Positions 1-6,567 of a DNA stretch of 7,135 nucleotides are shown here, piece by piece (position 1 is the first letter of the stretch; the number at the start of each line of letters is the position of its first letter). The notes beneath the pieces were generated by a model that was not told the DNA's origin, did no database searches, and saw only the letters and a list, made by a program, of their open reading frames with translations. The stretch is from positions 6,952-14,086 of the forward strand of contig JAUNUL010000017.1 in the NCBI GenBank assembly GCA_030538175.1, written 5' to 3'. The position numbers and the translations under genes were made by a program. This DNA comes from Propionibacteriaceae bacterium (GTDB lineage: Bacteria; Actinomycetota; Actinomycetes; Propionibacteriales; Propionibacteriaceae).

Positions 1-382
1 GCAGGTCCCGGCGGCGCCACGCCACCCACAGGACGAGCGCGAAGCCGATCGGCAGGATGAGGCCGTTGACCGCGCCGGCGAAGATCAGCAGGGTCTGCGG
101 CGCCTGGTCGAGCACGAGATAGAGGATCGCCGAGGTACTCACAGCGCCGATCAGCTGGGCGGGGGTCCCGTCCGGTCCGGAGTTGCTGAGTCCCGAAACC
201 AGGACGGAGGCGAGGAGTGCGACATAGATGACGAAAGCAACGGCCATGACTCGGCGGACAGGTCGCGGCCAATGCCGAGGGAGCGGCCCACCGGAGCGTA
301 CGGGTTCGATGATGGTGTGGACCCAGAAGCTGGTCACAGCTTTGCCGAGGGCAGTGGCGGAACGGAGTGCCGATCGACTCAC
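1..382 (-). CDS. Membrane protein, tandem paralogue, N-terminal part (runs off left edge)
   Basis: The frame is open from GTG (382-380) to the window edge, giving at least 127 residues. The GTG start is supported because the neighbouring paralogue starts at the equivalent GTG with the same MSR opening, and because the frame is closed by a stop at 430-428 with no other start between. A purine run AGGGGA lies about 13 nt upstream. Residues 1-43 are a basic, probably cytoplasmic segment with the motif GKAVTSFWVHT...RSGGPLP..WPRPV. Residues 45-64 form a transmembrane helix, and two more hydrophobic stretches follow (about 78-91 and 98-121). The stretch from residue 95 on (TLLIFAGAVNGLILPIGF, then a WRRRDL end) resembles the C-terminal helices of NRAMP-like transporters as I remember them. 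No function can be assigned. It begins 62 nt after the end of the upstream paralogue, so the two may be co-transcribed. Confidence 0.75.
   Translation of the reverse strand, partial: MSRSALRSATALGKAVTSFWVHTIIEPVRSGGPLPRHWPRPVRRVMAVAFVIYVALLASVLVSGLSNSGPDGTPAQLIGAVSTSAILYLVLDQAPQTLLIFAGAVNGLILPIGFALVLWVAWRRRDL
261..382 (-). repeat. Diverged tandem repeat, copy 1 (5' end of edge paralogue)
   Basis: This 122-bp block aligns without gaps to 2024-2145. I counted 93 identical positions (about 76%). It encodes the first 40 or so residues of the edge membrane protein, so it is a gene duplication kept in frame rather than a mobile repeat. Weaker similarity continues to about position 115. Confidence 0.8.
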
Positions 383-444
383 ATGTCTGACGGTATCCCC
401 TAGACGGGTGGTTGACCCCCGCGCGGTTCACATGCCCGAGCGGA

Positions 445-1926
445 TCACGATCGCCGTCGTCGCGCCGGGACAGTGGGCAGGAACTCGTCGACGATGCTTT
501 CGGGGTCAGGGTCGACGGCAAATCGGCCCAGCTCGATGAGCCCGACGACGACCGCGATCATCGCGAACCGGCCCATGGCGACATCGCCGAGGCTAGCCAT
601 CGATTCAGGGTCCATCCCGATGGACCGGCCGTCACCGAAGACCAGCAAGGCGACCGCGGTGGCGCCCAGGATCGCGTGGGCGCCGAACAGGAACGCCCGG
701 CTCTCGATGGGGAATTTCGGTCCATCGACCCGCGTGAACTCCCCATCGGTGAGCACTCGCCAGATCAGTCCGAAGAAGAGGACAACAGCGGCGGAGAAAC
801 CCAACGCCGTGGCAATCGGCTCGGCCAGGACGTGCCGCCACCGGATCGCCAGCAACAGCAGAAGACCGATCGAGACCAGGAGCCAGTGCAGGTCCCGCAA
901 CTGGCGAAGCATCGCCCAGCGCACGAGTGCGCCGAGCAGCACGAGTGCGAGCAGGGGGTACATCACGCGTTCGCGGACGAGTTCGGGGCCGACCAGCCCG
1001 ATCCCCAACACGGTCATGCCCGCCGCCAGCGCCGGTCCCAGCGCAGCCCCGATCGTGTCCCCGCGGCCTATTGACCGGGACGTGAGGACGACTGCGGCCA
1101 GGGCGCCCGCCCAATGCCCGATCGCCGACATGAGCGACAGGTCCACTCCGTCCACGAACCGCACGATCGGGAACCAGAGGATGGCATAGGGGGCCAGCAA
1201 GTACGCCCAGCGCGGCAGCTGGGCGGCAATCTCCGTCGGTCGCGGCGGCAGCTGGGGGCCGCGGCGCCGTGCCCAGGAGACCATCCACGCCGAGAGCGCG
1301 ACCGTGCCACCGACGATGGCGACGGTCGTGGGCACGTGCCAGAGCGCCGATGGCGGGTTCATCATCGCCACTGTGATGTGGGCACCCACCAGGACCGCGA
1401 CGGCCAGTCGCCAGAACGTGCTGGCGAGCATTGGGCGTGCTGCCAGGACCGACCAGGTCACAGCGCGGACCGTCAACTCGGCAAAGGCGGTGCCCGATGC
1501 GATCGCCAACGGGCTGACACACAACGACAGCAGCATCAACGGCAGGATCCAGAATGTCTCCAACCGCACCGCTCGGACCGGGTCGAGCACGAGTGCGAGC
1601 AGTGCTGGCCCAGTGTGGCTGACGAAGACCAGGGCACCCAACGTGAGCAGCCAGGCCAGCGAGACCCTTCGTCGACGCCCCACCAGGCACACGACGAGGA
1701 TCGCCAGCCACAGCAGGGGCAGGGCGTACACCAACAGGTTGGCGACCGGCTGCCGTTTCGCGAGCCAGGCCACGCACAGCAGCCACGCCCCGGTGCTGGT
1801 GAAGAGCAGGAACCCGCTGACTGCCCAGCTGAGGATCGCCCAGACCCACGGCACGTGGGTGGAGGCCGCGAGCAGGAGATAGAGGTTGACCGACGTGCCC
1901 ACGGCAGCGATGACTTTGCTCGGCAC
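445..1926 (-). CDS. Polytopic membrane protein, distal part of a TGA-interrupted gene
   Basis: This is a 493-residue open frame from GTG (1926-1924) to TGA (447-445). It is very hydrophobic, with roughly 12-14 membrane-spanning stretches separated by short Arg-rich loops (for example RRRR near residue 83 and WARRR near 217), and a polar tail ending in RRRR-S. I do not recognise the family and see no catalytic or nucleotide-binding motif, so transport or another membrane role is only a guess. The frame is the same as that of the 69-residue ORF directly upstream, separated by one TGA at 1938-1936. Residues 5-18 (IAAVGTSVNLYLLL when read from the conserved Ile) align with the edge paralogue, so GTG 1926 is probably not the ancestral start. 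No clear ribosome binding site precedes it. It may be made by reinitiation after the TGA, or the locus may be a pseudogene. The intact ancestor would have been about 566 residues. Confidence 0.65.
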   Translation of the reverse strand: MPSKVIAAVGTSVNLYLLLAASTHVPWVWAILSWAVSGFLLFTSTGAWLLCVAWLAKRQPVANLLVYALPLLWLAILVVCLVGRRRRVSLAWLLTLGALVFVSHTGPALLALVLDPVRAVRLETFWILPLMLLSLCVSPLAIASGTAFAELTVRAVTWSVLAARPMLASTFWRLAVAVLVGAHITVAMMNPPSALWHVPTTVAIVGGTVALSAWMVSWARRRGPQLPPRPTEIAAQLPRWAYLLAPYAILWFPIVRFVDGVDLSLMSAIGHWAGALAAVVLTSRSIGRGDTIGAALGPALAAGMTVLGIGLVGPELVRERVMYPLLALVLLGALVRWAMLRQLRDLHWLLVSIGLLLLLAIRWRHVLAEPIATALGFSAAVVLFFGLIWRVLTDGEFTRVDGPKFPIESRAFLFGAHAILGATAVALLVFGDGRSIGMDPESMASLGDVAMGRFAMIAVVVGLIELGRFAVDPDPESIVDEFLPTVPARRRRS

Positions 1927-1935
1927 TCGGCTGGT

Positions 1936-2145
1936 TCAGACCGGTCCGTCCAGCCCGGACATCAGCACCGCACCCAGCAGGCCGAGATAGACAGCGAGGA
2001 CTGCCGCCATGACCACCTGCACCGGCCGCGGCCAACGTTGTGGCAGCGGTCCGCCGGAGCGGATGGGGTGGACGATTGTGTGCATCCAGAAGCTGACCAC
2101 GGCCTTGCCGAAGGCGGCTGAAGATCGGTGTGCCGGTCGACTCAC
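1936..2145 (-). CDS. 69-residue N-terminal fragment of the interrupted membrane protein
   Basis: GTG (2145-2143) opens a 69-residue frame ending at TGA (1938-1936). Residues 1-44 are basic with the motif GKAVVSFWMHT...RSGGPLP..WPRPV, and residues 45-63 form one transmembrane helix. About 41 of the first 65 residues are identical to the edge paralogue. The following 494 codons are open in the same frame, so this is best read as the amino end of one larger gene cut by a nonsense codon. In the aligned paralogue the TGA position is GGG (Gly), in the context GGACCGGACGGGACC against GGACCGGTCTGAACC. A single change from GGA would create it. A purine run GGAAAGG lies about 14 nt before the start. 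Alternatives are a true small membrane protein translationally coupled to the next ORF, or a sequencing error. Confidence 0.6.
   Translation of the reverse strand: MSRPAHRSSAAFGKAVVSFWMHTIVHPIRSGGPLPQRWPRPVQVVMAAVLAVYLGLLGAVLMSGLDGPV
2024..2145 (-). repeat. Diverged tandem repeat, copy 2 (5' end of interrupted paralogue)
   Basis: This is the partner of the block at 261-382: same orientation, same length, about 76% identical. Both copies begin with the same nine bases, GTGAGTCGA. The shared segment covers the basic N-terminal region carrying the SFW.HT and RSGGPLP motifs, the best conserved part of the pair. Confidence 0.8.
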
Positions 2146-2294
2146 AGGCACGACCGTAGCCTTTCCACAGGCAACGCGGGTGGGTCGAGGACGAAGGGTC
2201 GCCCAGAAAGGCACACGGTGGAATTCCGGGTGAACGAGCGGGCAAGTGCTGGTTTCGGTCCGAAGCACCACGTCGGGTCTGCGAGGATGCGGTC
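2146..2294. promoter_or_regulatory. Divergent intergenic region
   Basis: These 149 bp separate the leftward membrane-protein gene from the rightward peptidase E-like gene, so promoters for both should lie here. I could not find a convincing -35/-10 pair on either strand. Short inverted repeats (GTGCT at 2246-2250 with AGCAC at 2264-2268, and TTCGG/CCGAA at 2254-2264) have different centres and do not make one good stem. The ribosome binding site GAGGA (2283-2287) serves the rightward gene. Confidence 0.4.
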
Positions 2295-3014
2295 ATGAAC
2301 AACCACATCGTGGCCATGGGTGGCGGCGGGTTTTCGATGTCGGCGAACGGGGCAGTGACGCCTCTTGATCGCTACATCGTGGGCCTGAGCGATGCAGCGA
2401 CCCCGCACGTCTGTTTCGTGCCGACCGCGTCCGCCGATGATCCGCGCTATATCAACCAGTTCCTCACCGCGTACGCCCCGATGGGCATCCGGACCAGTGT
2501 GCTGACCCTGTGGGAGAACGCCCGGGAATCGATCAAGCGGGCCATGGACGAGGCCGACATCCTGCTCGTCGGTGGCGGGTCCACGGTGAACCTGGTGGCG
2601 CTGTGGGAGGCCCACGGGTTGACCCATGCGATTCGTGACCGGCTGGAACAGCGGGACACCGTCCTGGCCGGGGTCTCGGCGGGTGCCAATGTCTGGTTCC
2701 AGGCGTGCAGCACCGACTCCTTCGGCCCGACCCTGCAGCCGTGGCATGGGGGGATGGGGCTGATCAAGGGGTCGTTCTGCCCCCACTTCGACGGTGAGGC
2801 CAACCGCGCACCGGACTTCGCCAACTGGGTTGCGGAGGGCCGGCTGCCGGACGGGTACGGTGCCGACGACGGGGCGGCCGTCCACGTCACGCCGACCGGC
2901 CGGGTGCGATTCATCACCGAGCGGCGCAATGCGGGGGTCCACCATGTTTATGGCAGCTTCACCCCGACCACGTCCGGGGTCATCGTCGAGCCGGTCAAGA
3001 CCAAGCTGCTGTGA
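2295..3014 (+). CDS. Peptidase E-like protein (peptidase family S51)
   Basis: This 239-residue cytoplasmic protein resembles peptidase E, a serine peptidase that cleaves Asp-X dipeptides, and its relatives. The N-terminal MGGGGFS stretch and VGGGSTVNL (92-100) are typical of the class I glutamine amidotransferase-like fold of S51. The nucleophile elbow is GVSAGAN with Ser128. Asp141 and His164 (CPHFDGE) lie at spacings close to those of the Ser-Asp-His triad of E. coli PepE (120, 135, 157), so a complete triad is likely. The start is well supported: GAGGA sits 7 nt upstream of the ATG, and the earlier ATG at 2287 hits a stop at once. The DUF948 gene begins 42 nt after its stop on the same strand, suggesting co-transcription. 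S51 also includes cyanophycinases and uncharacterised members, so true aspartyl dipeptidase activity is inferred only. Confidence 0.85.
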   Translation: MNNHIVAMGGGGFSMSANGAVTPLDRYIVGLSDAATPHVCFVPTASADDPRYINQFLTAYAPMGIRTSVLTLWENARESIKRAMDEADILLVGGGSTVNLVALWEAHGLTHAIRDRLEQRDTVLAGVSAGANVWFQACSTDSFGPTLQPWHGGMGLIKGSFCPHFDGEANRAPDFANWVAEGRLPDGYGADDGAAVHVTPTGRVRFITERRNAGVHHVYGSFTPTTSGVIVEPVKTKLL

Positions 3015-3056
3015 CCAGCGGGGCGCTGCTGCGCACCGACCGAGCTGAGGAGCACG

Positions 3057-3440
3057 ATGTCTGCTGGCGAGATCGCCGGACTGATCGCCGCCGGAGCGCT
3101 GCTGTTGTTGGTGCTCCTGTGCGCGGTGCCGCTGCTGAAGCTCGGTGGTGTCCTGGGGGAGATGCGGCGCCAGGTCCGCGACCTGGGCGAAGAGACGGTG
3201 CCGATCCTCACCGAGCTGAAGGGTACGGTCAGTGCCACGAACGTCGAGCTCGAGAAGCTGGCGGTCGTGACCGAGGATGCCGCGCGGGTGAGCGGCCACG
3301 CGGCCGAGGTCGCGCGCAATGCGGCGGACTTCTCGTCGTTGTTCAAAGAGACCGTCGGCGGGCCGTTGGTGAAGCTGTCGGCGGTCGGTTATGGCGTACG
3401 CCGGGCGATCGGTCCCGGACCGAAGCAGAGGAAGTCCTGA
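3057..3440 (+). CDS. DUF948 domain-containing membrane-anchored protein
   Basis: This 127-residue protein has one N-terminal transmembrane helix (about residues 6-29, rich in Leu and Ala) followed by a helical, probably coiled-coil region (about 33-100, with repeated E/V/L/A spacing) and a basic tail ending KQRKS. This layout, and the position before a small anchored protein and alaS, match the actinobacterial DUF948 proteins. Their function is unknown; the fold resembles other membrane-tethered coiled coils. GAGGAG at 3047-3052 lies 4 nt before the ATG, which fixes the start. The stop TGA shares its A with the ATG of the next gene (TGATG), implying translational coupling. Confidence 0.85.
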   Translation: MSAGEIAGLIAAGALLLLVLLCAVPLLKLGGVLGEMRRQVRDLGEETVPILTELKGTVSATNVELEKLAVVTEDAARVSGHAAEVARNAADFSSLFKETVGGPLVKLSAVGYGVRRAIGPGPKQRKS

Positions 3441-3709
3441 TGAAGGCAGCGGTGTGGTTCGGGCTCGGTGTGGTCACCGGGGGCTATGTGGCGTTCAAGG
3501 GCAAGGAAAAGGCCCGGGCGATCGCGGACCAGGCGAGCCCCGCCCAACTCGGGCGTACGCTCGGCCGGGCGATCGGGGAACGCAAGGTCAAGGTCAGCGA
3601 GGACGTCGCGAACTTCCTGCACAGCGTCACCGACGGTGCCCGGCAGCGGGAGGACGAACTGCGGACCCAGATGCTGATGCCTGCGGACCACCCGTCCACG
3701 CGCCCCTGA
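3440..3709 (+). CDS. Small anchored protein upstream of alaS (DUF6167-like)
   Basis: This 89-residue protein starts with the ATG that overlaps the stop of the DUF948 gene by one base. GAGGAAG (3428-3434) lies 5 nt upstream. Residues 3-19 are hydrophobic with a Gly-rich stretch (GLGVVTGGYVAF), and the rest is a charged helical region with a Pro-rich end (PADHPSTRP). In many actinobacteria a small protein of this type, called DUF6167 in some annotations, sits between the DUF948 gene and alaS. I assign the family mainly from position and layout. No function is known. The one-base overlap and shared anchored layout suggest the two products work together, which is inference. The same frame is open upstream to 3011, but those codons overlap the DUF948 gene and are not expected to be used. 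Confidence 0.75.
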   Translation: MKAAVWFGLGVVTGGYVAFKGKEKARAIADQASPAQLGRTLGRAIGERKVKVSEDVANFLHSVTDGARQREDELRTQMLMPADHPSTRP

Positions 3710-3876
3710 ACCCAACTGCCCCAGCACCCGCACCGGAAGACCCGTCCTCGAACACCGGGCGGGCGTCCTAGACTGGGCGGCCGGGGGTCGGGGAGGGAAT
3801 ATCCTCACCGCCGATGTGTTGGCCTATAAGTGGCCCGCATCGCCACTCACATCGACGTCAGCCAAGGATCAGACAC
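3710..3876 (+). promoter_or_regulatory. alaS leader and possible promoter
   Basis: These 167 bp lie between the small anchored protein and alaS. A TATAAG hexamer at 3825-3830 resembles a -10 box, but no good -35 is found 16-18 nt upstream (the sequence there is near TCCTCA), so the promoter call is weak. If it is used, transcription would begin near 3837. AAGGA at 3864-3868, 8 nt before the ATG at 3877, is the alaS ribosome binding site. I see no T-box consensus and no strong intrinsic terminator. Confidence 0.35.
3812..3854 (+). repeat. Nested inverted repeat in the alaS leader
   Basis: The outer arms CGATGTG (3812-3818) and CACATCG (3848-3854) are perfect reverse complements. The inner arms AGTGGC (3829-3834) and GCCACT (3842-3847) are also perfect. 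As RNA or cruciform this gives a 7-bp stem, a 10-nt one-sided bulge (3819-3828), a 6-bp stem and a 7-nt loop. The structure ends 22 nt before the alaS start codon. It also overlaps the candidate -10 box, so it could be an operator instead of an RNA element. Confidence 0.5.
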
Positions 3877-6567
3877 ATGAAGACAGCCGATATCCGGCGC
3901 CGTTTCCTGGACTTCTTCGCCGCACGCGGCCATCAGGTCGTGCCGTCGGCGCCGTTGCTCTATCACGATCCGACCCTGTTGTTCGTCAATGCCGGCATGG
4001 TGCCGTTCAAGCCCTATTTCACGGGCCAGGAGAATCCGCCCTTCGACCGCGCCGCGAGCGTGCAGAAGTGCGTGCGGACCCTGGACATCGAGGAAGTCGG
4101 CAAGACCACCCGCCACGGCACGTTCTTCCAGATGAACGGCAACTTCTCGTTCGGCGACTATTTCAAGGCCGACGCGATCGCCTATGCCTGGGAACTGGTC
4201 ACCGGTGAACAGCACAACGGCGGTCTGGGCTTCGACCCGGACAAGGTCTGGGTGACCGTCCTCGGTCCCGGCCATCACCCGAGCTTCCCCGATGGCGACA
4301 TCGAGGCGATCAAGCTGTGGCAGAAGGTCGGCGTGCCGTCGGAGCGGATCCAGCAGCGCAACCTCAAGGACAACTATTGGAACATGGGCATCCCCGGTCC
4401 GGGTGGCCCGTGTTCGGAGATCTATATCGACCGCGGCCCGGACTATGGTCCCGACGGCGGCCCGATCGTCGATGAGGACCGGTTCCTCGAGATCTGGAAC
4501 CTCGTGTTCATGCAGAACGAGCTGTCCGCGGTGCGCGCCAAGGACGACTTCGACATCGCCGGCGACCTGCCGGCGAAGAACATCGACACCGGCATGGGTC
4601 TGGAGCGGGTGGCGTACCTGCTGCAGGGCGTCGACAACCTCTATGAGATCGACGAAGTCTTCCCGGTTATCGCCCGCGCGGCCGAGCTGGCCGGCAAGCG
4701 CTATGGCGCGGATCCCGAGGATGACGTCCGCCTGCGCGTCGTCGCCGACCACGTCCGGTCCTCGCTGATGTTGATGACCGACGGCGTCACCCCCGGCAAC
4801 GAGGCGCGCGGCTATGTGCTGCGGCGTCTGCTGCGTCGTTCGATCCGGGCGATGCGTCTGCTCGGGGTCGAGGACACCGTCCTGCCGGAGCTGCTGCCGG
4901 TGAGCCGGGACCTGATGTCGACGTCCTATCCCGAGGTTGCCGAGGGCTGGGAGCGGGTCTCCGCTGGGGCGTACGCCGAAGAGGACGCGTTCCGCCGCAC
5001 GCTCGCGGCCGGCACGCAGATCTTCGACGTCGCCGTTGCCGATGCCAAGGCGAACGCCCAGACCACGCTGTCCGGTGACCGGGCGTTCCAGCTGCACGAC
5101 ACCTACGGCTTCCCGATCGACCTGACGCTGGAGATGGCGGCCGAGCAGGGCCTGGCGGTCGACCGCGACCAGTTCACGACGCTGATGACCGAGCAGAAGG
5201 AACGCGCCCGGGCCGATGCGCGCGCCAAGAAGGGCGGCGCGGCGAGCACGGAGGCCTACAAGTCGCTCCGGGCGCATGGCGCCACCGGGTTCCGCGGCTT
5301 CCATGACCTGAGCGTGGAGTCCAACGTGCTCGGCATCGTCCGCGACGGCGAGCTGGTGAGCTCCGCCGAGCCCGGTGATGTCGTCGAGGTCGTGCTCGCC
5401 GACACCCCGTTCTATGCCGAGGCCGGTGGCCAGGATGCCGACCGCGGCACGATCGACGCCGGCGAGACCCGGCTCGACGTGCTTGACGTGCAGCGGCCCA
5501 TCGATGGCCTGATCGTGCACAAGGTCGAGGTCGGCGGCGGCCTGCTGGAGTCCGGCATGGGCGTGCTCGCGAGCGTCGACCCGTTCCACCGGATGGGTGC
5601 CTGCCAGGCGCACTCGGCGACGCACATCGTGCATGCGGTGCTGCATGAGGTGGTCGGCCCGACCGCGGTGCAGGCAGGGTCGTACAACAAGCCCGGCTAT
5701 CTCCGCTTCGACTTCAACGCCACGTCCGGGTTGAGCCAGGCCCAGCGTGACGAGGTCGAGGGGCTCGCCAACGAGGCGATCCGCAACGACCTGGCCGTGA
5801 CCTCGCGCGAACTGCCGCTGAACGAGGCCAAGGAGCTCGGCGCGATGGCGATGTTCGGTGAGAAATATCCCGAGATCGTTCGCATGGTCGAGCTGGCTGG
5901 CCCGTGGTCGCGCGAGCTCTGCGGTGGCACCCACGTGCAGCACTCGTCGCAGATCGGGATGCTGACCCTGCTGGGTGAGTCGTCGATCGGTTCGGGCGTA
6001 CGCCGCGTCGAGGCGCTCGTGTCCACCGACGCGTTCAAGCACATGGCCGCCGAACGGACGCTGGTGAGCAACCTCACCGGCATGCTCAAGGTCCGCCCAG
6101 ACTCGCTGGTCGAGCGGATCGAAAAGATGATGATCCAGCTCAAGGACGCCGAGAAGCAGATTGCGGCGTACAAGTCGGCGGAGGTCCTCGGCAACGCCCA
6201 GGGGCTCGCCGATGCCGCCAAGGACATGTGGGGCGTCGGGTTCATCGGCCGGCATGTCGAGGGCGTCAGCGGCGGCGACCTGCGGACGCTCGCGATGGAG
6301 GTCCGCACTCGTCTCGGCAATCGGCCGGGCATCGTGGCGCTCGTGGGCGGGACGCCGGACAAGCCGGCGCTGGTCATCGCAACCAACGACGGCGCCCGCG
6401 ACCGGGGGCTCAAGGCCGGTGCGCTGGTCAAGCTCGGCACCGAGAAGCTCGGCGGCAAGGGTGGCGGCAAGGACGATCTCGCCCAGGGTGGCGGCACCGA
6501 CGCGTCGGCGATCCCTGCAGCCCTCGAAGCCATCGAGTTCGAGGTCGGCCGGATCGTCACGTCGTGA
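3877..6567 (+). CDS. alaS: Alanine--tRNA ligase
   Basis: This 896-residue cytoplasmic enzyme charges tRNA-Ala with alanine and clears mischarged Ser and Gly. The class II catalytic core spans about residues 1-240: the N-terminal motif FFAARGH..VPSAPL, motif 2 region RHGTFFQMNGNFSFGDYF (79-96), and motif 3 DTGMGLERV (237-245). The tRNA-recognition helices follow. The editing domain carries the zinc-type ligands HSATH (His579, His583) and CGGTH (Cys682, His686), matching E. coli His564, His568, Cys666 and His670. A coiled segment (about 743-770) leads to the C-terminal DHHA1 domain with GGKGGGKDD (859-867) and AQGGG. I chose ATG 3877 because MKTADIRRRFLDFF is the family N-terminus and AAGGA lies 8 nt upstream; an in-frame ATG at 3814 would add 21 unlikely residues across the leader hairpin. 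The length is normal and no key residue is missing. The stop overlaps the ruvX start by 4 bp. Confidence 0.98.
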   Translation: MKTADIRRRFLDFFAARGHQVVPSAPLLYHDPTLLFVNAGMVPFKPYFTGQENPPFDRAASVQKCVRTLDIEEVGKTTRHGTFFQMNGNFSFGDYFKADAIAYAWELVTGEQHNGGLGFDPDKVWVTVLGPGHHPSFPDGDIEAIKLWQKVGVPSERIQQRNLKDNYWNMGIPGPGGPCSEIYIDRGPDYGPDGGPIVDEDRFLEIWNLVFMQNELSAVRAKDDFDIAGDLPAKNIDTGMGLERVAYLLQGVDNLYEIDEVFPVIARAAELAGKRYGADPEDDVRLRVVADHVRSSLMLMTDGVTPGNEARGYVLRRLLRRSIRAMRLLGVEDTVLPELLPVSRDLMSTSYPEVAEGWERVSAGAYAEEDAFRRTLAAGTQIFDVAVADAKANAQTTLSGDRAFQLHDTYGFPIDLTLEMAAEQGLAVDRDQFTTLMTEQKERARADARAKKGGAASTEAYKSLRAHGATGFRGFHDLSVESNVLGIVRDGELVSSAEPGDVVEVVLADTPFYAEAGGQDADRGTIDAGETRLDVLDVQRPIDGLIVHKVEVGGGLLESGMGVLASVDPFHRMGACQAHSATHIVHAVLHEVVGPTAVQAGSYNKPGYLRFDFNATSGLSQAQRDEVEGLANEAIRNDLAVTSRELPLNEAKELGAMAMFGEKYPEIVRMVELAGPWSRELCGGTHVQHSSQIGMLTLLGESSIGSGVRRVEALVSTDAFKHMAAERTLVSNLTGMLKVRPDSLVERIEKMMIQLKDAEKQIAAYKSAEVLGNAQGLADAAKDMWGVGFIGRHVEGVSGGDLRTLAMEVRTRLGNRPGIVALVGGTPDKPALVIATNDGARDRGLKAGALVKLGTEKLGGKGGGKDDLAQGGGTDASAIPAALEAIEFEVGRIVTS

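Noticed and set aside
1936..1938. Selenocysteine or reassigned TGA at the split site
   Set aside because: The aligned paralogue has Gly, not Cys, and I see no convincing SECIS-like hairpin just downstream. TGA is used as a normal stop for the other genes here, so reassignment is unlikely.
228..2233. Two plus-strand ORFs (228-539 and 2009-2233) that share a similar amino acid sequence
   Set aside because: Their similarity is only the antisense reading of the duplicated 122-bp block. The minus-strand frame has the membrane helix and continues into the rest of the protein.
2246..2268. Operator palindrome in the divergent intergenic region
   Set aside because: The short arms GTGCT/AGCAC and TTCGG/CCGAA have different centres and cannot form one continuous stem, so this is within chance for GC-rich DNA.
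632..2317. Open frame of 561 codons on the minus strand overlapping the membrane gene
   Set aside because: It is Arg/Gly/Pro-rich and out of frame with the hydrophobic 493-residue protein, and it lacks the paralogue support that the chosen frame has.
3814..3876. Upstream ATG at 3814 as the alaS start
   Set aside because: It would add 21 His/Arg/Pro-rich residues before the canonical MKTADIRRRF start, has no good ribosome binding site, and lies within the inverted repeat.
3710..3876. T-box riboswitch before alaS
   Set aside because: The leader is short, and I see no T-box consensus, specifier-loop layout or terminator/antiterminator pair.
3847..6255. Open frame of 802 codons on the minus strand opposite alaS
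   Set aside because: The alaS frame carries all family motifs. The antisense frame is a by-product of high G+C third positions, with low-complexity Arg/His/Leu/Asp content and no recognisable motif.
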